Assembly: GCA_000349905.1 (NCBI GenBank)
Contig: KB722765.1
Span: 283,957 to 301,817 of the forward strand
Direction of reading: 5' to 3'
DNA length: 17,861 nt
Source of the DNA: Volvariella volvacea V23
Taxonomy: Eukaryota; Basidiomycota; Agaricomycetes; Agaricales; Pluteaceae
Shown: positions 8,313 through 17,342 of the stretch, piece after piece
Layout: every line of letters starts with the position of its first letter
Position numbering within the stretch: the first letter of the stretch is position 1
The notes under the pieces: generated by a model
Told to the model about the DNA's origin: nothing
Databases searched by the model: none
What the model saw: only the letters and a program-made list of their open reading frames with translations
Translations under genes and position numbers: made by a program

Positions 8313-10008
8313 GCTTCTTGCGAGCTTATTCGTCGCCGCCTTTGCACGGTCTCTGGCCTCCCCTGTCTCTGTCGCCGTTCCAAGTGGTCCGATACCCAGC
8401 CCGCTATGCGCCGTGAGTGCTGCTATTAGCTCAGGCACATGCGACGGCATCCGTATGCGCAGCCTCTTCGACATCCTGTGGAGCTGTTTGGGGGTCATCT
8501 TCCTCTGTACTTACATATCCATCCATCATAACATTCACGATCAAAACGACTCGGAAGTGAAGAAGATATTTTCAAAGTTCAGGACGATGTTCTACGCGCT
8601 TTTGGCACCCGAAGTGGTCATTATGTGGGCATTGCGACAGAGATTCAATGCGTCGGGTATTGCAGTCCTGAACCCTGGTACGGCAATTTCTAAGATGTGT
8701 GGAGAAGATAGCTCATGCACAGGTGAAGGATGGACACAGGCGCACGGGTTCTTTGTACAAATGGGTGGCTTAATGGCAGAAGTCTCCCCAGGGGAATACG
8801 AGGTCGTCTTGTGGAAATGGGTAGAAGACGACTCGCGGAGGTTCTTCACGAAATCTGGTACACAGCTGCAGTGCGATATTCCAATTATCAGGGAAAAGGA
8901 AATCATCGACCGCGGGAAGGGAGATTTCCTTGCGAAATTCATCGTCGTCATCCAAACCTCCTGGTTTATAGCGCAGTGCGTTGTTCGTCTCGTCTACGGT
9001 TTTGCTGTCACAGAACTCGAACTGGCCACCCTCGCATTTGCTGTATTGAACGGCATAACTTACGTTCTCTGGTGGAACAAGCCGTTGAACGTTGAATACC
9101 CCATCTATTTCGACATGGACGGAAATCGAGTCCCTGGACCAGAAGGAAACAGCTCATGGTTCCGCTCTGGTGGTGTCAGCGTTGTCAACGAAGACAAGAT
9201 GTCCATCATTGAGGAGTTTCAAACTGAATTCGATTTAGATGGCTTGTTGACGGCGCTCTGGAAGGTTGCACTCAAGAAGCCGTTTACCGCCATGTTTGGA
9301 CCACTCCTTGCCATGACGAACGAGGAAGGCAATCGAGATGGCCTCCTGACTAGTGTCCACCCGTTCTACGCCGCCTTGCTTGATCCCAGTCGACATCGAA
9401 ACGCATATGGGCTGGCCGCCGTGATTGGAGCCATCTTTGGAGGGATTCACCTCATCGGTTGGAATTTCCCCTTTCTGACCCCCACCGAACTCTGGATCTG
9501 GAGAGTCTCCTCGGTCACCCTCACCGCCATCCCTACCTTTGTCATGCTCTCCTGGCTTTTCAAGGACGTGACGTGGTGGAGCGCACCGGACAGCGAGGAC
9601 ACCGCTGTGTATCGCTTCTTTTGGCAGTTGGTCATCCTTGGTGGTTCACCGGCGTACATCGCAGCGCGTTTTGCCATTATCACTCTGGCGTGTTTTCAAC
9701 CGCGAGATCTGCCCGACTCGGCTTACGTAGAGCTCAGGTGGACGGAGTATATGCCGCACATTTTATCGTCTTGGTCGGTCACTCCACCTCCCGGGTTCGT
9801 TTGTCGACGATTTTATTTCCCGTCAGCTCATCGCACGCTTCCTACGTCCCCCTCGGGCTTGGATTATCAACTTCTCACTCCCAGCACTACGGATGCTACG
9901 TACGAAATACATATCACGCTTCACAAGTCCAAACGAAGGTACCATGTATTGATGAAAAGCTACTGCCTTTTAAACGCCCAATCTAATGAAAATAGATGGC
10001 TACGATAG
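8311..10008 (+). CDS. Agaricomycete multipass membrane protein, copy A, with C-terminal readthrough extension
   Basis: An uninterrupted 565-codon frame. The N-terminus (MLLASLFVAAFARSLASPVS) looks like a signal peptide and is repeated at the start of two paralogue fragments downstream, which supports this ATG. Hydrophobic segments lie at about 52-74, 92-108, 208-230, 236-255, 366-388, 393-417 and 434-462. Conserved features I associate with this abundant, functionally unassigned agaricomycete family are FDILWSCL, LLAPE, HGFFVQMGG, DRGKGD...QTSWFIAQC, TELELATLAFAVLNGITY and WWNKPL. Family members usually end a few residues after W-T-x-F-I-P-H-I. Here YMPHI (480-484) is followed by TTA (9763-9765) where the neighbouring relic has TAA, so 81 extra residues follow without visible family character. 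The gene may carry unrecognised introns near its end. Function unknown; location probably an internal or plasma membrane. Confidence 0.8.
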   Translation: MLLASLFVAAFARSLASPVSVAVPSGPIPSPLCAVSAAISSGTCDGIRMRSLFDILWSCLGVIFLCTYISIHHNIHDQNDSEVKKIFSKFRTMFYALLAPEVVIMWALRQRFNASGIAVLNPGTAISKMCGEDSSCTGEGWTQAHGFFVQMGGLMAEVSPGEYEVVLWKWVEDDSRRFFTKSGTQLQCDIPIIREKEIIDRGKGDFLAKFIVVIQTSWFIAQCVVRLVYGFAVTELELATLAFAVLNGITYVLWWNKPLNVEYPIYFDMDGNRVPGPEGNSSWFRSGGVSVVNEDKMSIIEEFQTEFDLDGLLTALWKVALKKPFTAMFGPLLAMTNEEGNRDGLLTSVHPFYAALLDPSRHRNAYGLAAVIGAIFGGIHLIGWNFPFLTPTELWIWRVSSVTLTAIPTFVMLSWLFKDVTWWSAPDSEDTAVYRFFWQLVILGGSPAYIAARFAIITLACFQPRDLPDSAYVELRWTEYMPHILSSWSVTPPPGFVCRRFYFPSAHRTLPTSPSGLDYQLLTPSTTDATYEIHITLHKSKRRYHVLMKSYCLLNAQSNENRWLR

Positions 10009-10437
10009 GCCGTGTCAAGCCTGTAACCAACTATGTACTGGTGCTTATTGTGAATCTGTACTTTGTCACGAAACAATGCCACCCTCACTTTATTTCGAGC
10101 AGCAGGAATTACAGACCGCAACGGCAAGCATTCGACTCCAACGAGTCTTAAATCCCAGCGCAGGCGAAAGCACACGCAAACTCAGGCATCGCGGGGCGCT
10201 CGTCAACCCCAGCGCCAGTAGTATACTAACCGTACTTAGTCAATGTCTGTTGCACCAAACACGTTGACCTCACTCCGGATCGTCGTCGTTGTCGGTGATA
10301 GCTTTTGTATTAGCACAGCGAGTCGAAGACAAAAGGCTTATGACCTAGCACGCGTGGGGCAAAGACCTCGGGCACGGGTATAGAGCTAAAGTGAGGGTTT
10401 GGTGGAATGAAGAAGTGTCAACGTTAAGGCTCAAACT
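10009..10437. other. Spacer between membrane-family copies A and B
   Basis: No recognisable coding sequence was found. CpG is still common here (for example at 10147-10200), unlike the DNA beyond 11000. A small + strand frame at 10041-10267 has no visible domain and was not annotated as a gene. Confidence 0.35.
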
Positions 10438-11058
10438 GTGATGAAACACAGGATCGCGAAGAGGCAATTGCAAGAGTGCGGGGACAGGCCAAGTCTAGGA
10501 CCCAAAAAAGGCGGAAAGTACAAGGTGGTCCAATGGAATTATTGGCAGTGCGGTGTGCTGTACACCAGCTCACATCAAGAAATACACTCAGTAGCGATGG
10601 AAGATCGTGGAAAGGGCAACCTACTTTTCAAAGCCATCGTGGCACTTGAAGCAACGTGGTTTGTGGCACAGTGTGTTGCTCGTCATGTTAGAGGCCTCGC
10701 TCTTACGGAACTCAAAGTCATTACAATCGCATTTGTGGTGCTGAATGCAATCACGTATGCCCTCTGGTGGGACAAGCTAGTGAGCATCGATTATCCAATG
10801 TATTTTGATATGAAGGGAAACTGCATTGATGGACCGGAAGAATGGAGGGTCAAAGTGCTGTATGTCAAATTGTGGAACATGATGGCAGGGCGTTGCAGTC
10901 CAGAAAGTCACAGAGCTGAAACCAATAAAACTTTCTTGTCATTCATGTAGGATCTCCTCACGCATTACTGCCGTACCTCTCGCATTCTTCGAACTTTGGA
11001 GTCTTCCCAACCTGCCAATTGGGACATAGAATAGACCAAATTTATACCGCACATTTAA
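10438..11058 (+). pseudogene. Degraded paralogue of the membrane protein, copy B (middle and C-terminus)
   Basis: The frame at 10438-10950 aligns by eye with residues about 160-280 of copy A: GGKYKVVQWNYW against GEYEVVLWKW, MEDRGKGNLLFKAIVALEAT against IDRGKGDFLAKFIVVIQTS, then LTELKVITIAFVVLNAITYA, LWWDKL and YPMYFDMKGN. After a stop at 10948-10950, another frame at 11038-11058 encodes KFIPHI followed by TAA, the expected family C-terminus. The N-terminal third and most of the C-terminal half are missing or scrambled. The gene is dead, but its end preserves the ancestral stop. Confidence 0.75.
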
Positions 11059-11208
11059 CTCCCCATGCTTTAATTCTATTTCTTTAATTTTAACTTGTAT
11101 GTCTCACAAACTGACTCATGGTAAACAAGCACCCAACCAACAGGCAGGGAAAGAATAGTAACATGTTAAACAGCATGGAGCATACTACATACATACCTGC
11201 TTGTCATT

Positions 11209-11370
11209 ATGTTACTCATTGCTGCTCTTGTGTGGTCTCTCGCCTCTCCTGTGCTAATTGATCCAGACTTGATGGCACTGAACATCAGGAGACTTGGAGT
11301 TATTTATTCACTTTTCCCTTCACTTTTAGGGAACCCTATTAATAACACTTATGGCAAAAGCGTGGTATGA
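11209..11370 (+). pseudogene. N-terminal fragment of the membrane family, copy C
   Basis: The ATG at 11209 opens MLLIAALVWSLASPV, matching the signal-like N-termini of copies A and D. After about 16 residues similarity is lost, and the frame ends at a TGA (11368-11370) after 53 codons. It is a short remnant in AT-rich sequence. Confidence 0.5.
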
Positions 11371-11639
11371 CAGATTGAAAGCTGTGGGACCTGGATTTGC
11401 ACTTCCTTGAAAGGAGCTATTAACTGTCAAAATGCTAGACCCTCAAAGCATGCCTTTTGGAGACACAGGAAGGCTGTGATAAATGCCAGATATATGAGAC
11501 TAACGTTGAGCTCTGTATTATGCCTTTCCCTTGCACCTGCATATGCTTAGCCCAGCAGGCACAAGTCAGCTCATTCCCTCACCAAACCACCAAGGCTTAC
11601 ATTGCATACCATTTACCATTGTATAGCCACTTAGAGATC

Positions 11640-11957
11640 ATGCTCCTAACTAGCATATTCCTTACTGCCTTCATATGGTCTCTTGCATCCCCTGTCTCAA
11701 CAGCAATCACAAGCACTCCAATCTCCAGTCCTGTGTATGTTCCTACCACCACAGTGAGTGCAGATATATGTAGTGCCAATAAAACATGTACCATCTTTGA
11801 TATTCTGTATAGCTGCTTCAGTGACAGGCTGGCCATAAATCTGGACCTGGATTTGTCTAATATACCCCTAATATATGTTCATGCGAATAAGAAACCATAT
11901 AGCACAAAAAAGCTGATTGTTTGGAGAGTCAGAGATAAGCCCCAGTCTGCTAACTAG
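11640..11957 (+). pseudogene. N-terminal fragment of the membrane family, copy D, truncated by the palindromic element
   Basis: From the ATG at 11640 the frame reads MLLTSIFLTAFIWSLASPVS, then a Ser/Thr/Pro stretch and CTIFDILYSCF, parallel to residues 1-60 of copy A (SLFDILWSCL). Similarity stops at 11818, exactly where the left arm of the large inverted repeat begins. The frame runs on into the repeat for 46 more codons (from DRLAINLDL) to a TAG at 11955-11957. The gene is cut off before its first membrane segment is complete and is presumably dead. Confidence 0.7.
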
Positions 11958-13032
11958 ATAAATTTGAGAGTGGATATGCAATAATGTGTGAAACATTGCT
12001 CAGTATGAAGCTTTGATGAAGGTACTGGAATTGGGCCTGGTTTGAAGTTCAGAACAGAGTGTTTGACATATATTTTGCACTTGAGAACAAAACCAATTCA
12101 TGGAGAGGTCACCTGAGACTGCCAGATGCATGCACTTATACTGGACACATCACCCAAGATGTGCTACCATAACAGGAAGGCTTACAAAGCTTTCTGGACC
12201 ACTATCTACCTATTACAGATTTGTAATGATACCCTGAACCCTATCCAAGGGCCAGCAACCTCACTTAGATCTTGAAAACCTTGATCTCAGGTATCACTGG
12301 ACCTGGTAGCCTCATGCTCACAAAAATCCCAGAGCAGATGTGATCGCATGCAGTTCTGTGATAGGGAAACTTCCTGGAAAAGTAATAATATTCCTTATTT
12401 TGCCTTGGTTAGATTATTTTATTTCTTTTGATTATTTTTAAATATTTTATTTGATGGGCTATCAGAAATGACATTCCATAAAAGATTCTTCAATGCTGTT
12501 TGCAAAGAACTATACAGTTCTAATTTATTTGTACATGTACTCAGTATATAAGGCCTTCAAGGTCAATTAAAATATCAAGCAATCTTGTCCCTGGATTTTA
12601 TGAATGAACTTGAGCACTGCTTTGTTTGACAAATTATATAGTAACTTGGAATATAGTCTATCTAAGAATTGGCTTCTTGGGAAGAGTTTTAGATATAGTT
12701 GTTTGCAACCAAGAGTGAATCATTAGATATTGATCTAAGAGTTTCAGCATTGTTGTGAGCACGTGCACCAGATGGATTCTTAGACAGAACCTTGCTGAGT
12801 GTCTTTTAAAATCTATTTGAGGTTCAATAGAACTTTATTTGGTCAGGGATTTACAGCTTAAGTGTGCAAAGGCCTATATTCTATATTACAAGCAAAGGAG
12901 ATCTAATTTACAAGGTCACCAATACTTTGGACATTGTCTGGAAATTACCAAGAGGAAGTTCATTAAGCCAAGTAGACACCAGTCTAGTTGCCCCATGAAC
13001 TTAAGCTTGATTTGGGTGTTTTTGGAGTTATG
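11819..13032. repeat. Left arm of a large palindromic element
   Basis: This arm is the reverse complement of 13561-15248 once the solo LTR in the right arm is removed. Matched points include CAGTGACAGGCTGGCCATAA (11819) against the end at 15248, GGGCCTGGTTTGAAGTTCAG against 15013-15036, AAAAGATTCTTCAATGCTGT against the 14570s, and the stretch near 12945-13030 against 13562-13655. Arm length is about 1.21 kb. No open frame of note lies in it. It is nearly free of CpG (I count two between 12001 and 13020) and AT-rich. Confidence 0.88.
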
Positions 13033-13560
13033 TGTCAGTGACAAGGGCACTTGGCCCCAAAGACAATAAATAGGAGACAAAGAGAGGAAACACCAACTAC
13101 TTGGCACACATCTCTATGCATTATCAGATGGGCCTACTACAAGAGATCACCCACATGGTGGTGCCCAGGTATCACCAGTGGCATGGTTGCAAAAAACTTT
13201 CACTACTAGTTGGCAGGGGAGATGAGATGGATAAACTAACCCTAACAATGCATACTTACCTCTTAGTAGCCTGTAAGTTCAGGTTGTGCTGGAGTCTCTA
13301 AGACAAAGCTAGCTTGGCAGAGTAGACAAGGTCAAAACTAAGGGAAACCCCCAGAGCCAACCAAGCCTACTTATATATTCACCAGAGTCCATATGTATAT
13401 GTTTACACTATTCTAAACTATTCTACAGGTATCTATCTATAACTTCATGATGATATCACTAGTGTCCAGTAAAAGGCTGACTGTGGAATGGCCCTGAAAA
13501 CTGTGGGATGTGCACACTCTCAAGATCTGCTCCTGAAGCGCTAGAGGTGATATGCAACAT
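13033..13560. repeat. Central unit U of the palindromic element
   Basis: This sequence sits between the two arms and is not part of the arm palindrome. An inverted copy (U') is at 15520-15869. U starts TGTCAGTGACAAGGGCACTT and ends near GAGGTGATATGCAACAT. Relative to U' it carries an extra segment of about 190 bp at roughly 13279-13468. Two small ORFs here have no recognisable product. Confidence 0.75.
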
Positions 13561-13678
13561 ACACACAACTCCAAAAACACCCAAATCAAGCTTAAGTTTG
13601 TGGGGGTGGCTAGACTGGCATCTACTTGGCTTGATGAACTTCCTCTTGGCGATTTCCAGATAACATCCAAAGCATTGG

Positions 13679-14145
13679 TGTTACGATGGTAAGGAACCGT
13701 CAATCAGCTTGTGTGTTCTCGGACTTTCATTTATTTCTCAGATATGGCATTGGACTCAGTTCTTTTTTGGTAGTTACAATCTCTTTCAGTAACTACAATA
13801 GCATTCCTCCATTTAGTAGTGTATGCGTGTACAGCTTACACGTCCATAGCTGACACATACATATGACTTGAGCATTGCATTTCCTTTCACAGCTAAACCC
13901 TAATACCACAAGGACGTATAAATACTTCTACTTCTTAGCATAGAACCTTAGCTTGACCTTTTGTATTTTCTCGTACTTAGCTGTGCGAATACTATCTCAA
14001 CTTATCTCATTAACACCTTTGACAAATATCAACTTAACATATTGTTGGCCTTAATCACTCTCATCATCTTACTTGCTCTCAATAGATATATTTAGGTACC
14101 TCTGTCAAACTCCAACCAACGCGTTAAGGTAATGTCGCCATAACA
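13679..14145. mobile_element. Solo LTR of an LTR retrotransposon (467 bp)
   Basis: The ends are TGTTACGATGG and CGCCATAACA, giving the TGTTA...TAACA terminal inverted repeat of LTRs. It is flanked by ATTGG (13674-13678) and GTTGG (14146-14150), a 5-bp target duplication with one mismatch, and it interrupts the otherwise continuous right arm. A TATA box lies inside. No primer-binding site, polypurine tract, gag or pol follows, so it is a solo LTR, probably left by recombination between the two LTRs. It keeps 11 CpG by my count, against almost none in surrounding DNA, so it appears younger. Strand assignment rests only on the TATA orientation. Confidence 0.82.
13917..13924 (+). promoter_or_regulatory. 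TATA box within the solo LTR
   Basis: TATAAATA lies mid-LTR, where an LTR's U3 core promoter is expected. This suggests the parent element was transcribed on the + strand. Confidence 0.5.
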
Positions 14146-15248
14146 GTTGGTAACTCTGTAAATTAGATCTCCTTTGCTTGTATATAGAATATAGGCCTTT
14201 GCACACTTAAGCTGTGAATTCTTGACCAAATAAAGCTCTATTGAGCCTCAGATGGATTTTAAAAGGCACTCGGCAATGTTCTGTCTAAGAATCCACCTGG
14301 CATACGCGCTCATGATGATACTGAAACCCTTAGATCAATATCTAGTGGTTTGCTCTTGCTTGCAAATAAACTATATCCAAAACTCTTCTCAAGAAGCCAA
14401 TTCTCAAGTAGACTATATCCCAAGTTACTATATAATTCATCAAACAAAGCAGCACTCAAGTTCACTTGTAAAATCTGGGGACAAGATTGCTTGATATTTT
14501 AATTAACCTTGAAGGCCTTATATACTGAGTAGATGTATAAATAAATTAGAACTGTATAGTTTTTCACAAACAGCATTGAGGAATCTTTTATGGAATGTTA
14601 TTTCTGATAGTCCATTGAATAAAATATTAAAAAGAATCAAGAGAAATGAAATAATCAAACCAAGATGAAATAAGGGATATTATTACTTTTCCAGGAAGTT
14701 TTCCTGTCACAGAAACAAGTGTGATTGCATTTGCTTTGGAATTTTGTGAACACAAGGCTACTAGGTCTGGTAATACCCAAGATTGAAGTTTTCAAGATCT
14801 GGGCAAAGTTGCTGGTTTCTGAGTAGGACTCAAGGTATTATTACAAGTCTGTAATAGGAAGGTAGTGGTCCAGGAAGCTTCCCAAGCCTTCCTGTTATGA
14901 TAGCACATCATGAATAACACATTCAGTATGAGTGTGTGTGTCTGGCAGTTTCAATTAATCTCTTCATGAATTGGTTTTGTTCTCAAGTGTGAAATATATG
15001 TCAAACACTCTGTTCTGAACTTCAAACCAGGCCCAATTCTAGTATCTTTATCAAAGCTTCATACTGAGCAATGTTTCACACATTATTATGCATCCACTCT
15101 CAAATTTACCTAGTTAGCAGACTGGGGCTCATCTTTGACTCTCCAAACAATCAGCTTTTTTGTGCTATATGGTTTCTCATTCGTATAAACATATATTAGG
15201 GGTATATTAGACGAATCTAGGTCTGGATTTATGGCCAGCCTGTCACTG

Positions 15249-15519
15249 GTATCACTAAGATCCCATTGGGTAAAGATAAGCTGTGAGCCAGGATGATGGC
15301 TCCAAGACTAATGACACTGCTGAGAATACCTCAATGCCCAAGACTTCTGAAGGTGGTTCAAAAGGTAATGCATCACGTGACCAAGATATAATCTAATCTA
15401 ATCTGGATTAAGTAAACAAGTCATGTAGTCCCTGGCGCTTAAGAAAAGAAAAGAAAAGGAAATTAAATATTAAATAATCGGTGAATAAATAGGGAATAAG
15501 GATATGATTCTTGACATTA
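15249..15519. other. Spacer between right arm and U' with short repeats
   Basis: No gene is supported. A short + strand open stretch at about 15288-15396 (SQDDGSKTNDTAENTSMPKT and a few more residues) ends in TAA and could be a coding relic, but it is not recognised. Microrepeats of TAATC at about 15389-15405 and AAAAG at about 15442-15460 are present. Confidence 0.4.
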
Positions 15520-15869
15520 TGTGTGTTGCATATTGCCTCTAGCACTTCAGGAGCAGATCTCAAGAGTATGCACATCTCACAGTTTTCAGCGCTCTCTCAC
15601 AGTCAGCTTTTCACTGATGCAACCTAAACCAACAAGCTACTAAAAGGTGAGTACACATCATTAGGATTCTTGTATCCTTCTCATTTCTTCTGCTAGTCAG
15701 TAGTGAGTGTCTTCACAACCATGCCACTGGTGATACCTAGACATTGCCATGTAGGTCATCCCTTGTAGTAAGCCCATCTGATAATGCATAGAAATGTGTG
15801 CTAGATTGAGTAGTTGTTTCTTTGTCTCTATTTATTTGTCTTTAAGGCCAAGTGCTCTTGTTGCTGACA
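15520..15869. repeat. Inverted copy of central unit (U')
   Basis: The reverse complement of this block matches 13033-13278 and 13469-13560, for example CTATGCATTATCAGATGGGC near 13108-13128 and TGAGATGTGCATACTCTTGA against TGGGATGTGCACACTCTCAA. It lacks the roughly 190-bp segment found in U. Unlike U, it is not surrounded by palindrome arms, which indicates that the unit is separable from the arms. Confidence 0.78.
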
Positions 15870-16886
15870 GCTGTGCACTGCAGCTTACTTTTTGGTTTCA
15901 TGCATTTCACCATATTTATCTTTATATATGACAAGACATGTTCTTTTTGTGTTCTACTTTGTATATTACCTTAAGTGTACATTGCTTTCTCCTTTCTTTT
16001 TTCTTCAAGTCTGTACCTGGGTTCAGTTGAATGGTGGTTTGTGATACCAATCTTTCATGTGTTCAATCTCACATTTTTGCAATCATTTCCATTTTACTCT
16101 CTTTGCTGTATATGTACTTAACTGTGTTTGACCTTTTTCTATACATACAAATTCTTCATCAAAAATATAGATACATCTAACTGTACACTGCTTAGTAACA
16201 GTTCTGGATGAAGGGTGTAAGCAACTGAACTGAGATCATGCTATTAACAGCAATAGCTCTCTTCATTACACTCAATGAATTTTTGCATTGTCAACAGACA
16301 AACAAAACAAAGTCACATAAAATAAGCTACCACAAGAGGCTTGAGCCAGTTAACTATTATATCCTTGCAGAAAGATAGTGAATTGCAACAACTTGACTTG
16401 GAATCACAACAATCCAGAGCACTTGATATACTGCTGCCTCCTCAATAAGCATGTTAATCTATGGAACAGTACTGCTCAAGTTGTTATTCAAGGGAAATCC
16501 TGGACAAAAATTCTCACCAGCCTTCAGGACAATTTTGTGAAGGCTATAAAGGAAATGTGGGTATATGATGCAAATCCACTAATCTTTGCATTTTGAAAGA
16601 TGCACAAGTAGTGCAAAACTACTCTCTTTATGTTCTCACCTATTGTTTGATTAGGTGGAAGACAACAAAGTTGTTGGTGATTTTTTAGTACAAGCTGGTC
16701 TATTTTATTGCTATCAATAGATACAATCAAAGGTAAGTGCAGTACCAGTAAGTTTATGCATTTTCTGCACCATTCTATGATATGAGTCTACTAGAATATT
16801 CAGATATAAATAAATTGAAAATCTTCAACTTATTCAGCCAATACATGACTGGAAGATTTGGATCATTTCAAATTAGACTAATTGTA
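15870..16886. other. AT-rich, CpG-poor DNA without a supported gene
   Basis: Only short open frames occur (for example 16378-16596 +). None has a recognisable domain or a clear start and splice context. Base composition resembles the repeat arms, so this is probably old, decayed repeat sequence. Confidence 0.4.
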
Positions 16887-17342
16887 TGGTGGGCCCCTTC
16901 AGACAAAATTATTTTTCCTTGCCAATAAGGCCTGACAGTCCTGATGCTTAGTAAAGGGATTTTAGCTAATTGGTTAGAAAATCAAAAAATGCATAATAAA
17001 GTTATACACAATTTCAAACTTACATCAAAAATACATTGTGATTGAATATACCAGTGATATTAACTCATATATGGCCTGTATTGCAAGCTATATGATACAT
17101 CTCAATGGTGCATATTAATATTTTCTTTCCATTTTTAAACCTAAATACTTATTTTCTAGAATGCTACACATGAGGATGTCAATTGTAAACCCTTTTGAGG
17201 GTCCTGAGGGTCCTGAATGTTCTGAATGTTCTGATTCTGTGCCAAGACATTCAGGACCTATCAGGATCTGATTGGTACTGATTAGTACTGATTGGTACTG
17301 GACCCTCCAATGTCAAGGGTTTTTGTCTGAAAAAGCCCTCCA
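16887..17342. mobile_element. MITE-like element with TA target duplication (456 bp)
   Basis: The left end TGGTGGGCCCCTTCAGACAA and the reverse complement of the right end TGGAGGGCTTTTTCAGACAA match at 18 of the first 22 positions when two further bases are included; three of the four differences are C-to-T. Both ends are flanked by TA (16885-16886 and 17343-17344), as in Tc1/mariner-type MITEs. There is no transposase ORF inside. It contains a tandem-repeat cluster near its right end. Confidence 0.55.
17197..17297. repeat. Compound short tandem repeats (9-bp and 10-bp units)
   Basis: There are four 9-bp units at 17197-17232 (GAGGGTCCT twice, then GAATGTTCT twice). Three 10-bp units follow at 17268-17297 (CTGATTGGTA, CTGATTAGTA, CTGATTGGTA). 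The cluster is bracketed by inverted segments (AAACCCTT...GAGGGTCC at about 17187-17204 and GGACCCTCC...AAGGGTTT at about 17300-17322), so it could fold into a hairpin. Confidence 0.75.

Larger units (their letters stand above)
13561..15248. repeat. Right arm of the large palindromic element, split by a solo LTR
   Basis: This is the inverted copy of 11819-13032. The inner part (13561-13678) and outer part (14146-15248) are separated by the LTR. Joined across the LTR, with one target copy removed, the sequence (ATTGGTAACTCTGTAAATTA) lines up with the left arm. Differences between arms include CpG in the right arm against TpG or CpA in the left, for example near 14268 and 14305. Confidence 0.88.

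Noticed and set aside
11819..15248. CACTA-type (EnSpm) transposon based on CACTG/CAGTG at the element ends
   Set aside because: The CACTG motifs point outward, not inward, there is no 3-bp flank duplication, and no transposase is present.
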